Origin: Ilex aquifolium
Taxonomy: Eukaryota; Streptophyta; Magnoliopsida; Aquifoliales; Aquifoliaceae
Length of the DNA stretch: 64,000 bases
Reading direction: 5' to 3'
Assembly: GCA_951799425.1 (NCBI GenBank)
Contig: OX637394.1
Span: 13,474,501 to 13,538,500, forward strand
This document shows positions 1 through 11,620 of this stretch, piece by piece. Within the stretch, counting starts at the first letter, position 1; each line of letters opens with the position of its first letter. Both the position numbers and the translations under genes were made by a program. Under the pieces are notes generated by a model, which was not told the origin of the DNA, made no database searches, and was given only the letters and a program-made list of their open reading frames with translations.

Positions 1-984
1 AGTCATAAAATTGCCAATCCTAAACCTAAACCTGACACTAACCTATGAGGCATTTAAAAGACACATGACACCGATATATTGACACGCTAAATCTTAAAAT
101 TAGACACTGGTGCGACTAGGACATGCTACAAGCCTACAGTAATTGTGTCCTTAGAAATGCATGCATACAAACTATTATAAATGTGTGGGAATTATTACTT
201 AAGAACCACTAAATCTACTAGATATATAATAATCAATACTGACTCATAGTTAGGGACAAAGTATACCAAGCTTATACATTCATCACTTATCTGATCCTCT
301 CAATCCTAATTCTTTTGTAAAAGATTTATCTTTTGCTTTGTTAGAAAATTTTCCCTGAAGTTTTAATATGATTAATATTTACAATCATACATTTTGCTGT
401 GGTATAAGATTGCGATACATCAAATTTATAAGCTTTAATCTCTTCAAATTTTAACAGGTGTTCAAGAGGTGTTGGCCACATGTTTATTTTCTAGTCATAG
501 ATTGACCTACCTAAACTTCGTACCCGGTAATTATCACATTCGCAAATGTGATATATGTTTTCTATGCAGAATTTCATTTCGCACTAATTATGGTGTTCAA
601 CCCTTAGTATTACTCACCTCTTTCAGAGATATGGCCCAAGTGTCCGAAATGTATGGAGATGGTCAAAAAGGTATTGGACATGTAACCGAGTGTCGTGTCT
701 CAACTCTCACATGTGTCCGTGAATTGTCTGTGTTTCTTAGGTTTGTATTAGTAGCTTACAAAACTAACTAAAGCCATTGAGTTGGCTATAGCTTGGTCGG
801 TGTTTGCTTGTGCTGGTGTGGTTACACTGTCACTCCTTAAAACCATGACCTCAGAAGCTGTCTGGCTCCTAGCAGAATTAGTAGACATCTTTTTAGGGGA
901 TTTTTTAGACTTCTTTTTGGATCCAACTATCAGATTCACTCCCTTTGCTATCTTCAAAGAATTAATACTTTTCTATGTTGGCAG
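1..984 (+). other. Unassigned sequence upstream of the POLE terminal exon, probably intron
   Basis: No exon can be supported here. The sequence ends in a clear 3' splice acceptor (ttggcag at 978-984) feeding the DNA polymerase epsilon exon, so at least the right part is probably intron. Open frames at 469-771 and 782-984 show no recognisable domain, and the second is simply the exon frame running back into the intron. Confidence 0.5.
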
Positions 985-1345
985 CTACTGCAATGACTGC
1001 AGAGATATAGACTTGTGCCGTGACAGGGCTTTGCTAGCTCAGGAGTGGCGATGTGCTGTGCCACAGTGTGGGCAACCATATGACCGTGGAGTGATGGAGA
1101 ATGCGCTTCTTCAGATCGTACGGCAGAGAGAACGACTTTACCATCTGCAGGACCTAGTGTGCCATAAGTGCAACCAGGTTAAAGCTGCTCACTTAGCTGA
1201 ACATTGTGCATGTGCTGGCTCATTTAGGTGCAAAGAGGGTGTATCCGAGTTCCAGAACAAAATGCAGGTTTTCTTGAATGTAGCAACGCATCAGAAATTT
1301 CAACTACTACAAGAATGTGTCTCGTGGATATTGGAAGTCAGATAG
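985..1345 (+). CDS. POL2: DNA polymerase epsilon catalytic subunit, C-terminal exon (partial gene)
   Basis: This exon encodes the extreme C-terminus of the leading-strand replicase catalytic subunit, which acts in the nucleus. Visible are the two cysteine clusters that end this family: first YCNDCRDIDLCRD followed by a WRC...QCGQPYD pair, then LVCHKCNQ...HCACAG. These bind metal and dock the accessory B subunit. The chain ends with SWILEVR and a TAG, matching the usual plant end of the protein. The exon starts after the acceptor at 978-984 and splits a serine codon. All upstream exons, including the polymerase and exonuclease domains, lie left of the window or were not recognised. It is convergent with the next gene. 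The family call is secure; the exact 5' edge rests on one acceptor. Confidence 0.9.
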
Positions 1346-2551
1346 CTGTTGAGACCTGGTATGATTTTGCTCATTCTTATACCCACATATAGCAACCAAG
1401 CTTGGGCTATTTATAAGATGCTGGAACTGAGAGAGCTAAAAGGAACTGTTCTAGTAGAGGTGATGTTGATACACAGCTTAGGAAACATTGCTGCACATCT
1501 GGTTCCTGTATGTTGTGCAAATGTTTCGAATTCTGCTGATCGGCAATGACAAATGGTCATATAATCCAATCAACTGGGGCATTTCTTTTCCCCATGTATA
1601 TATGTATTTACAATTTTGTGCTGGTGGGCAAGGTGAAGGTGGAGGGCCAATGGTTGGTTATAGATATCTGAATTGAAAATTGTATTCGTCAGAAAACAAC
1701 TATTATTCCTCTTGGTCAATGAAATTTACTTGCTTATGTGATATATGTTAGACGATTACTGGGAATGTTACATAATGTAATGAAGCTGTAATCTAGATGA
1801 TGTTTTTTGTGCAATTATGGTTTCCAGTGGAACATTACTATACAGGAAACACTATTTGTGCTGATCCAATCCAATCCGATCACCAAAACCAAACTCATCA
1901 ACACAAAGACAAGCTGATGATCTGGGAGGTGGTTATCATTCACCATGATCTCAAACCATTTGTAATGGGTAGGGTCCTTTTGAATCTACGGAGCCTATTT
2001 GTTGATCGTACGATTATGCATTGACACGATTAAAAGCAGAATAGCTGCTAACAGTGCGTGTTTGAATCTTTTATGCTGCATGCTGCAGAAGGGATGTTTT
2101 GTTCTAAACTGTAGGATTTGTCAATTGCACTGAGCGGTGTCATAAAATGAATTAGAATGTAAATATTTTGTTTGTTTAACAATAGTACAAATGATCATGA
2201 AAAAAAAGAGTTCTATTTCCAATAAAAGTTTTATAATTCATACAGTACTTTCCTATACATCTGGGGTAGTATTTAAAAGCGTCCCGTCTTGTTTGTTTCT
2301 TTCTTTGTCCAGCAAATACGCATCCTGTGTCAACAATTAGACAGGGTACAGCATAAAACTTGTAATAATACACAAGCCTTAGCCAAGCCCATATGAACTA
2401 CACTACGATCTCCAGACATTTGGGTGAGGGTGCAGAATTCTCGAGGACAACAGCAAATTAAAACACAATGAGCCCCAGAGCATCTCCAGTAAACCAACTG
2501 CTCATTTTCTGTGATGTTGCATATCGTGATCGTGCAAGGGCCAACTGACTT
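1346..2551. other. 3' UTRs of two convergent genes
   Basis: The sequence lies between the stop of the polymerase gene (+) and the stop of the conserved minus-strand gene at 2552-2554. No further exon is recognisable. It presumably holds both 3' untranslated regions and their poly(A) sites, which I could not place precisely. Confidence 0.5.
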
Positions 2552-5500
2552 TCACCAAAAGAACCATCCTTTTGTGGTTGAAGCTCTAACTGGCTCATCA
2601 TTTCTTCTCTTCTCTATTCCCTGCTTCAAGGCCTCCAGTCTTTTCCTGCACAAGGCTTGTTGTGAATACCATACAGAATAAAATAATCACGAAAAGCAGA
2701 TTAAAGAGTTCTGCTTCTCTAAATGTCCATTAATTATACATGCACAAATTTTAAAAAAGAGACAAAGAAAGGCGAGAAAGAAAGAGAGTTCAAGAGGAAA
2801 TTCATTCTCATTAAATTTATTGATGCTGAAATGAATGTAATATGTTCATTGCAAAAAACACCGTATAAAAGATATGATGGAAAGTCCACACCATATATTA
2901 CCGGGCAGAACCTGTGACAATAATTTTATTTATATGATTGTTACCAATTTGGCAAATGTCATTCACTGGCCCTATAATGCCCTTAGACATGAATCCATCA
3001 CATAGCTAACTAATGCACCACATTTTTTCTTCTAGTTTTCTGTGCCTAATTGATCCAGTGGCATATGAACTGAATACACTTAATATGATTAGGAATGAGA
3101 CTATCTGTAAAAAATAGAGGTAGTACATTTAGGAGAGAAAATAAGGTAGAATCGACTTTGATGGTTCGGAAATATTTTTAGACGACCTACTAATGCACCG
3201 GTGAGAAAGAGTAATGTGGTAGCTATTAATGGTAAACAAATTGAGTTGAGCTGGCTATGAACTGCATGGTGTCGACATGCCTACAATTCAGCCACCTGGA
3301 ATATGCAAAAGTCAGCATATGTGAATGCTATGCCGCCTCAATGGAAATGTAAGGATGGGTGCAGACATTACTTGGTATCTGTAAGGCAACCATGCAAGCT
3401 CCATCTCTGCCGAAATCCTTCCATGCCTTCAATTCCACTAGCCAGGATCAAGCGCCTATAACATGATTAGTCACATATGGAAAAATAAGATCATTGGAAG
3501 CAATTAGATAACTCTGTAACACAAAATTATCACAGAAAGCAAAGAGAAAAATCTTATGGCTGTTATGAACAAGACGAAATAATAGTTTGCCATCTGCATC
3601 ATCAACCATTGAGAATACCAATCCATAGGGGTACTGCAATTCAAGGGACAAAATGCACTTTGTGATTACAGGTAATGTCATACCAATCCATAGCCCATTT
3701 TAAGCAACACCAAACACATAATATAGGTGCTAACAGTACAGATCCTATACAAAAAAAAAAGAGATAATGGGATGTGAGTACCTTTTTCAAAACTTATTTG
3801 GCTTTAAGTACCACCTCCAAACTTATCCTCCTTTAAGTCCTATTTTTCATCAAATAGTTGTCAATAAGTACACATTTTAAAACATTTTTAAATTCTTTCT
3901 AAATTGTATTCCATAATTACCCTTACCATAAATAGTGCATACTTAATATTGAATGTGAGACTTTCAAGATTAGAATGTGAGACTTTGAAATTTCATATAT
4001 ATATATATATATCGTGTCTCTCTTTGGTGACACTGTTTGCATGACAATTTTTCAACTCCCTCTTTAGGTGCAACTCTTTGAGTTGACAAAATATATATTG
4101 TCATCATTTAAGTACAATCTACTGTTGTCACTCTTTACTGATACTGTTTTGGGCATTATGAAGGGGGGCATTACATGATGCCACTTATTGGACCTCCACT
4201 GTCATTATATCGTGTTTCTTTGATGACACTGTTTGCATGACAATTTATATCGTGTCTCTCTTTGGTGACACTGTTTGCGTGACAATTTTTCGACTCCCCC
4301 TTTAAGTGCAACTTTTTTAGTGGGCAAAATATATATTGTTATCATTTAGGTACAATCTACTGTTGTCACTCTTTACTGACACTGTTTGGACACTATGAAG
4401 AGGACATTACATGATGCCATTGATTGGACCCCCATTGTCATTATACCGTGTCTCTCTTTGGTGACACTGTTTGCATGACAATTTATATCGTGTCTCTCTT
4501 TGGTGACACTGTTTGCATGGATATATATATATATGAAATTTCAAAATTCAAATGATACACAAATATCAAAAGGAATTTTAAAAGTCTCACATTCTAATCT
4601 TGAAAGTCTCACATTCAATTAGATATGAACTATTTATGGTAGGGGTAAAAGGGCTTTTATGACTTTTTTTTAGCACATGTACTTCTATCCCAATTATTTT
4701 TAAAAGTGTATTTTTATCCTATTAAGTTTTTTGGGAGGTACCGGCCTCCCTAAGCCCCCAAAAAAAAAGGCACTCCTTGGCTATATCTCATATGCCAAGC
4801 TAAAAAAGAATCATGCTTTGAACACATCACACACCAGGCTGATAAATAAATGCCTTACGGTCAAATTAGGGTTGAGTAGAATCCTATCCAATACCCAAAT
4901 CTATTTTGTACAACTTCGCTGGTTATGTCAGATTCACAAAATATTCACATTCCATATTAAATTTATGTAACATGTATGTTACAAACATACATATAGAATG
5001 TACACTAACATATCCCAAAAGTACATAAGACACATAAATATAAAGTTTGACATATATCAGAATGCATAGCACATGATATTTGCAAAAAAGGTCAGACTTA
5101 AAATTGCAACTGCATCTTACTTTTCAGGATTCAAATCATTATAGACAGGATAAATTAGTGTGATTCCCATCTCTATTTAGCATTAAAACTAGCAGCATGA
5201 CTAGTAACGTATATAAAGCTAGTCCCCTATATAGTATTTGAAAGCACATTGACAGAATTCCAATTATACAAACTTCAATGTTGTTGTGTGATGATCGAGG
5301 AATGCTATTCATTTTCCTATTCGTAACTTACACGAAATTTTTAATCCTAGAGTTGAAGTAATATTACGATAAACTAAGAACAGACATAGTGTGATGGAAT
5401 CAGAGTAGAAGTTGTATGATTGTAGATCCTAACGGGTATACATTTGTTAGTGCAACATAATTTCACACTACATTATCCTATCATTCCATAATTGAGTAAA

Positions 5501-6436
5501 CAATACCTCTCCAAGGATGTGGCTTCTGATTCTAGCTGTGCAGCTCTTTCCTTTGCATCGTCTAAAGGCATTGATATACCCAATTTACACTCACTATCTT
5601 GAAGCCGTTGTCTGAGTTCCTTATCCTACATATGTAGATTTGGAATGAGATTGCTGACATAAACATGAATCAAGTCACATTTTAGAAACTCCATTTACAA
5701 CATATACACCTTAAAGCTCTAAGAAAAATTTCATAATTAAGCATGAAAGCAATCATAACCTCACCCTTTTCTCTGCACACTGCCGGTATAAAGCAATCTC
5801 ATCTTGACAGAATGGCTCAATATCATTGATTTGCAGGCCTATAATATTATTTACAAAAGAAAGAGGCAAAAATGAGAATCACTAAAGCAACACCAAACAC
5901 CCACAAAGAAAGATAGCCAAGGGGGTGAGGTATAACTTACACAAAAACAGGTTCCTCAAAATCCCATCACACAAATCAACACCTTGAAGCACATGAGAGG
6001 CAATTTCAGGTGGAATGAGCGGTGATGGTGGGCCCATCATAAGATCATCACCAACCAAAATCGTTTCCTCCATAGTTGGCTGTGAATCAACTATTAAAGT
6101 AAACACAGAAAATATGAGAACCCATTAGTATAACTCCATCCTTAGTTTTCTTCACCAATTCTTTTAGTTTGTTTTATTCTTCAGTTATGGGATCTTTTTC
6201 TTTGTTAGTGGTGGTGTACAACATTCAAAACAGAGTCCTAACATGCAGTCTACTGAAATGACACTTCTTCAGTTATGGGATCTTTTTCTTTGTTAGTTGG
6301 AGTGGCGTACAACATTCATAACAGAGTTCTAACATGCAGTCTACTGAAATGACACACTGGGATCTTAAACAGTGAGTCAAAAACCCTGAATAATATAGTG
6401 CTAGCCTGATAGGAAATATGAGGCTTCACGTACCAT
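2552..6436 (-). CDS. Conserved plant protein of unknown function, about 170 aa, charged and coiled-coil-like
   Basis: Coding exons in transcription order: 6434-6436 (ATG only), 5941-6079, 5765-5838, 5507-5625, 3372-3455, 2552-2645. All junctions are GT-AG and phases add up to 171 codons including TGA. A second in-frame Met (MEETILVGDD) lies three codons after the first and may be the true start. The N-terminal part holds MMGPPSPLIPPEIASHVL and a short hydrophobic LRNLFLCLQ stretch. The middle is rich in Glu, Lys, Arg and Leu (EIALYRQCAEKRDKELRQRL, AKERAAQLESEATSLERRL), suggesting a coiled coil. Then comes a conserved-looking EGMEGFRQRWSLHGCLTDTKKR segment and an aromatic end, KGWFFW. I do not recognise a named domain. 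Five consistent splice junctions and a sharp C-terminus make this a real gene. It is convergent with the polymerase gene. Confidence 0.8.
3945..4660. repeat. Intronic inverted-repeat element with a tandemly duplicated core
   Basis: The arms are inverted: left arm around 3945-4010 (taccataaatagtgcat, then gaatgtgagactttcaag) and right arm around 4530-4660 carrying the same sequence reversed. Between them lies a unit of about 240 bp repeated nearly twice (about 4010 and 4245), plus two partial copies, each starting with tatcgtgtctctctttggtg. The element sits inside the long intron of the conserved minus-strand gene (3456-5506). It has no ORF and is probably a non-autonomous transposon or foldback element. 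Confidence 0.6.
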
Positions 6437-6790
6437 CCATGGTTGTTGACTTGTTGCTCTTTGGCCTTGTGATTCAGTGAGCTGTAAAATCAGTATCAAG
6501 AATTGAATGTCAGAGTTTCTGTTGCCCCAAACCAATTTCAAACGAACATAAGACCTTACCAAGTCTACGAGGAGGTCAAAATCTGATCCGGGTATCCCTA
6601 AATTCCACAAGAAGTAATTCAATGCTATATAAGAAGAGAAAAGCTGTCTGCCACGCAATAGGACTTCTTCCACTTTTAAAAGTTCACTCTGCACACATTC
6701 TTTCACACTGTGCTCAGTAGTTCGGTATCTGTAGAGGTTAAGAGTGAAAAGAGTCACCTTCTCTGGCGAGAATGAGAGATATATATAGAG
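6437..6790 (-). promoter_or_regulatory. Leader exons with short upstream ORFs and a TATA-like box for the conserved gene
   Basis: Two leader exons are supported by splice sites: 6560-6728 and 6437-6481. Their frame stays open into the coding frame but contains no ATG. Two upstream ATGs are out of frame: one opens a 4-codon ORF (ATG TGT GCA GAG TGA) in the 6560-6728 exon, the other overlaps the main start (the ATGGATG at 6434-6440) and ends in exon 2. A TATATATA run at about 6780-6787 could be the TATA box. An acceptor-like CTACAG before 6728 leaves open an additional 5' exon farther upstream, for example one with a donor at 8510. Confidence 0.4.
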
Positions 6791-7060
6791 AGAGAGAGAG
6801 AGAAAAGGGGGGGATTGGGGACTAGAGGGTTTCGGGCATAGTTTTTAGGAAATCATAATGTCTTTAGTTTAATTTGGTCTCTTAACTTTCAATTGTCTCA
6901 ATTTACTCTTTGAACTATCAATTTTGTCTTAATTAAGTCATTCTATCAATTTTCATCATTAGGTCAATTGGAGAATAGCCCAATATGATCCGTTTTAGCA
7001 TTGATCTAACGGTGGAAATGAACTGAAGGACTTAATTGAGATAAAATTGATAGTTGAGGG

Positions 7061-8872
7061 GTTGTTTGGTAACGTTTTTGTTTTTGCGTCTTCAAAAAAA
7101 TAAAAAACAGAAACAATTTTTGTCTCTGTTTTGTGGTAAACACTGAAACAGAAAACATGTTTGGGAGTCATTTGTGTTTATCAAATTATGAAAATAAAAA
7201 CAAAAAATATGTTTGGTAACTACTTTAAGTGTTATCCTAAATATGCTTTATACTATCTTATACAACAAAATACAAATCAAAAAATTCCTTAACCCAAAAC
7301 ATCCACTAATTCATCAAAGAAACGTATAGGTTTTATCCAAATAGTGCATTGTTCAAGCTGATCTCACAAACAAAGCAGCTTGAGAATTGAACATTGTCAC
7401 ACCATTAATTGCTTTAGTTATATAAAAAATAAGACAAACTTTGACGCATCAATAAATTTTCCTCTAGCTCAGACATGCTGTCACTGCCCAGAATCAAAAA
7501 CCATCAGCCATAGCACAACAACAACTTAAACTAAGCAGCATAAGTAGAAGCAACCAGCAGCAACAGATTTTGCATAAGGAGAAGTCTTGCCATATCAGGA
7601 AGATCCTTTTGTGATATATCAAAGCTTCCAAGTGAAATTATTCACACCATTCAATTTCATCTTGAAATTAAAGATAGGGAAAATGAATCAAGACCCACAA
7701 AGAAAATCACATTCTTTTCCAATTCCAATTCCAATTCCAATTTCAACCCAATCCCAAAATAAATACACACACCGGCATAGACACAATACACACACAGACC
7801 CACACATTATTAACACACATACCCAACCAGCAGCAGCAGATTAGCAATCAGCAGTAGATCAGCAACCAACAGCAGCAATAACCAGCAGCAAGATCAATTG
7901 ATCAACCTTCAGCAGCATAAGGTCCCAACCTTTTCACCATTGTCATCCAAATGGTTACAATTTTTTCACTTACACAATTAATCAAACATATTATGCTCAA
8001 TTTTTTGTATGGGAACAATTTGTTCACTTACACAATTAATCAAACATATTATACTCAACATTCTAAACAACATACATACACACACAACACACAACACACA
8101 ACGCACAGGCATACACACAACACACCCATCGAATAAACACACACGCATACCCTATACACACACATCAAAACAGGGGCAAACACACGCTCAATCACATACT
8201 CAACAAACACAGACACACTAACACACACAGACACTCACAGACACAACACACACCCAAACACAGACTCAACACACACAGAGACAGGCACTCAGACACACAC
8301 CCAGAACACACACACTCAAACACATACTCAACACACTAACACACCCAGACAGACACACATACCCAACCCCCCCACATACACACGCAACACACAGAGATCT
8401 GTGTATATATACATATATATATATACACAGATCTGTGTGTATATATATAGAGAGAGAGCGAGGAGATGAGATGAGAGAGGGCGAAAGAGAAAGAAAGAGA
8501 AGAGGCTTACCTCTCCGTCGGTGAGAGAGAGGAGAGGAGATCGCTGCTCCTCGTCGGTAATAGTGAGAGAATGGAGAGAGTGAGGCAGCGTAGAGGAGAG
8601 AGAAATGAGGTGAGTTTAAATAGTTTCATGAAAAAAGACTATTATTGCTGCTAAGGAAGTTCGAAACCTGGATCTCATTAATTCCCTTTAGCGCGTGTTT
8701 TTGTTTTGCTTGTTTCCTGAAACACAAATTTTTTGTTCTCATTTTTTTGCCTTTGTCTCCAAAACAACTAATATAAAACAAAAACAGTACCCCAACATAT
8801 TTTTATTTTTATTTTTGACAAAAATTGAAAATAAAAACACAAAATACAAGACAAAAACAGTTACCAAACAAC
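7061..8872. mobile_element. Non-autonomous TIR element, about 1.8 kb, inserted in the outer element
   Basis: The ends are inverted repeats beginning GTTGTTTGGTAAC, followed by T-rich GTTTTTG tracts: left at 7061, right as the complement ending at 8872. The interior is CA-rich simple sequence, a TA-rich palindrome around 8395-8450 (agatctgtgtatat and its mirror), and a GA-rich block at 8450-8620. No transposase was found. The superfamily is not resolved because no clear target-site duplication is visible. Confidence 0.5.
7770..8400. repeat. CA-rich degenerate simple-sequence tract
   Basis: The sequence is a long run of ACAC-type motifs with interspersed CAGA and CAAC units. The only open frames are His/Thr-rich translations of the repeat and are not genes. 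Confidence 0.7.
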
Positions 8873-8940
8873 GCTTAAATTAAGACAGTTGAAAGTTCAT
8901 GGATCAAATTAAAATCAAAGGTAAAATTCAAGGATCAACT

Positions 8941-10141
8941 ATAATTTTTACCCTAGTTTTAAATCCAGCCCAGACATCAATGGGAATATAATAAAAATAT
9001 TAAAAAATAATTATTAATGATAATAAACAGAATTTTATTTATAATAATTATAAAAATAACATGTTTAATGTATATTACACAATATTAAGACATTAATGCA
9101 TGTATCAAAGGGATTCTGCATTAGATGTCCAGGTTATCCTTCTGTGTGATTATACTTCACTCGTATTTGTTTTTTTTCAAGTACCTAGTTTTGGGAACAG
9201 ATTTATTAATTGAAATGAAAGAAGAATTACCCATAGCCATCCGTATCTAAAACAACCCTCAGCACTAAAATTTGTCTTATTCCCCATTCCTCATTTATTA
9301 TTTCGCTATTTTTTTAATTATTGAAAATTAAGAGGAAGTACAAGATAAAATTCCCCAATTCAGCATCATCCAAAAGAAACTAAATTCAAAAATTACGATA
9401 GAGAATTCAATATGCCAATCAATCTCACTTCGACACAAATCACCTCCTAGTAAAACAAACTCACAACAAATGGGTATTGAAGCAAAAGTAAAAGCCTTAC
9501 CCATTTCGATTCAAGCCAGCAATCCAGAGATGATTGAGAGACAAGAGAGATGATCAAGAGGCAGATGATTTTCAAGACTGACTGAGTCGTGACCGCTGGA
9601 GTGCTGGGACTAGAAGCCTGGGATGATCGAGAGACTGAGATGAGACGAGTGAGAGGCCGAGAGAAAGAATCTGAGAGTGGAGAGGGAGAGGGAGAGAGAG
9701 AGAGAGAGAGAGAGACTGAGTGATTTTTTATTTTTTTGTATTCAGATATATTAGTGGCTGAACACCTCTTGTTCGCCATTGTCCATTCCTATCAATAAAT
9801 CCTAACCCTAACTTTGTTTTTCCATCCCCTGCAATTTGAAGATCCAACCTTCAAACTGCTATGGAAAGGTTTCACGTTAAAAATGGACCCACTTAAAAAT
9901 AAATTTAACTATACTTTTATTCAATTTTATTCAATGATAAACCATTTATTGTAAATAAATAGGGGTCTTCAGTCATTAATAATAGTTTATGTACAAAGAA
10001 AAAATAAAAAAGAATAGTAGAAGGATTTAAATCAACTAAAGATGCTGGAGGATTGACAATACATCTTTGCTACTCGTTGCAGATTAAAAACATACATTTA
10101 AGAACATAAAAATAAATGGCTAATACATCCTAAATAAAAAT
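8941..10141. other. Intergenic, AT-rich, with a GA microsatellite
   Basis: No supported gene. The stretch contains a (GA)n tract near 9672-9714 and poly-A/T runs. A 110-codon minus-strand frame at 9447-9779 is mainly a translation of the GA tract and lacks a recognisable domain; it could at most be an untranslated leader. Confidence 0.5.
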
Positions 10142-11494
10142 CTAACCAAATTGTCTACAGTAACTCAAGACAGACATGATAGTTTGTATCATAGTGAGAA
10201 CTATGACAATGAAAGCAGAAAAGACTGAAATAAATGACCATGGACTGCTAAAATAAGTTCGCATCATGGTTCCCCAATAGCTGCTGTAATAGGCCTCTAC
10301 TCCTTTGAACTGCTCAGATAGATAGCAATTTCGATTGTTGAAGACGACGTTCTTCCCAAGTTTATTGAACAAATTCACGACAGAGTGGTCATCTTGCGAG
10401 AATCTTGTGATTATTCCATCCGTACATAGAAATGCCACATCTCTTGGTTGGTTGATCAGACAATTCATGAAACAGACATAGTCTGTGAAGTATTTGGAGC
10501 CAATATCTTCCTGGTATTGTTCCCAGGCAACAGAGTTTATGAGAAAGGTGCTGGTGAAATCATTGATGGTAATGGTAGGAATTTGAAGCGCCCGGTTTTT
10601 GAATTTTATGTCTAAGAAGCTATTAGCTTTATTAGACTTGAACTTGATCCCTGATGAACGCAGTTGTGTAATGCATTGTATTGACTGATTTGATGGACGA
10701 TAGTCCTCTCGTTGTATGGTATTGGTGACTTGATTGGAGGGTAGATGACTCAAGTAAACCAAGTCGAGTAGATGCTTGGCTTCTAGATGGTGGTCAGTGG
10801 AGATAATTTCCAAAGATCTTGGAAAGGCTAGATCAAACACTTTCAAAGCAAGAACAGATAGATCGTCAGCTTTAGTATCCCCCAAACTCCGAGACCATTC
10901 AAACAAATATTGAAGAAGAAAATATGGAATCTGGTTTTCCAGCTTGAGGAGGTCTCTTAGGAATATTGGAATCAACCATGGCCTTGTGAAGATAGGGTCA
11001 TCCTCATTGATGACATCTTGACTATGACCAAGATGCTGTAAGAGTTCAATCACAAAACACCCGTCAAGTAACATCATTTCAACGAAGTCATGACTAGACA
11101 TGAGGATGATATCAGAGTAGCACTCTCTTGTGCGCTTTTCTAGCGCTCTCATCTCACCAAGATAGAAATTTAGATTTCTTCCAGTAAAACTTATTCGAGA
11201 AAGAAGTTTGTCCAAGAATGACCATTTGTGCTCTTCAAACTTGAGCAAATGGTCCTTGCCACGATGGTAAGGGCCTATTGATACAATCTCAGGCTGTTGG
11301 GACTTGTTATTGATACCTTCAAGGCCATGAGGAAGCCTGAAGATGCATATAGCTGAGCTTGCGCCTTCTTCTCTTTGTATTTCACGCCTTTCCTCAAGAC
11401 GACGCTCTATAAGATTCAAAGAATACTCAAGTGAAGCTTCTGATAGAAAGTGAGCTTCATCGCGTGCTTGTTCTTGTTGTTGATGGCTTGCCAT
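10142..11494 (-). CDS. DUF247 (UPF0481-type) plant membrane-associated protein
   Basis: A single-exon gene encoding 450 aa from the first surviving Met (MASHQQQ). DUF247 hallmarks in order: an early RLPHGLEGINN then SIGPYHRGKDHLLKFEEHKW block, EMMLLDGCFVIELLQHL, LIPIFLRDLLKLENQIPYFL, a late VAFLCTDGIITRF segment, and one C-terminal hydrophobic helix at about residues 419-446 that should anchor the protein in a membrane. Length fits the family (roughly 420-550). The molecular role of DUF247 proteins is mostly unknown; members have been linked to grass self-incompatibility. An open reading frame continues upstream of this Met because the original N-terminus was longer; a transposon now separates it from its old start codon. 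The domain itself is uninterrupted. Confidence 0.88.
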   Translation of the reverse strand: MASHQQQEQARDEAHFLSEASLEYSLNLIERRLEERREIQREEGASSAICIFRLPHGLEGINNKSQQPEIVSIGPYHRGKDHLLKFEEHKWSFLDKLLSRISFTGRNLNFYLGEMRALEKRTRECYSDIILMSSHDFVEMMLLDGCFVIELLQHLGHSQDVINEDDPIFTRPWLIPIFLRDLLKLENQIPYFLLQYLFEWSRSLGDTKADDLSVLALKVFDLAFPRSLEIISTDHHLEAKHLLDLVYLSHLPSNQVTNTIQREDYRPSNQSIQCITQLRSSGIKFKSNKANSFLDIKFKNRALQIPTITINDFTSTFLINSVAWEQYQEDIGSKYFTDYVCFMNCLINQPRDVAFLCTDGIITRFSQDDHSVVNLFNKLGKNVVFNNRNCYLSEQFKGVEAYYSSYWGTMMRTYFSSPWSFISVFSAFIVIVLTMIQTIMSVLSYCRQFG

Positions 11495-11620
11495 TGCTTT
11501 GGAGACCTCATAATCCTTTCTTCTCTCTCCAGAACTTGCCCTAGTGTGTAGTGAATTTACTCTTGTAGTTTCTCGGGCTTGAGTCAATGTCACCTTGCTC
11601 TCATCTCCATCAATGACAAT
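11495..11620 (-). pseudogene. Former N-terminal coding segment of the DUF247 gene, cut off from its start
   Basis: The DUF247 frame stays open upstream of the Met at 11494 through residues such as VIDGDESKVTLTQARETT. On the far side of the hAT element, the minus strand reads ATG GAG CAC CAG GCT ATT GTC AT from 12196, which joins this frame exactly once one copy of the 8-bp target duplication is removed. This segment was therefore almost certainly coding before the insertion, and the original start codon was at 12194-12196. Confidence 0.75.

Larger units (their letters stand above)
6865..8940. mobile_element. Outer inverted-repeat element split by a later insertion
   Basis: Left arm from about 6865 (tttaatttggtctcttaac, tttcaattgtctc) matches the reverse complement of the right arm at about 8876-8940 (tttaatttgatccatgaac, tttcaactgtctt). 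The two halves are separated by the 7061-8872 element, so this looks like an older TIR element that received a younger insertion. It lies directly upstream of the conserved minus-strand gene. Confidence 0.45.

Noticed and set aside
469..771. 100-codon open frame left of the polymerase exon
   Set aside because: It has no recognisable polymerase epsilon sequence or other domain and lies in probable intron.
7587..8221. Several His/Thr-rich open frames
   Set aside because: They are translations of CA simple-sequence repeats inside a transposable element.
9447..9779. 110-codon minus-strand frame with Ser/Leu repeats
   Set aside because: Most of it is a translation of a GA microsatellite; no domain and no supporting downstream exon were found.
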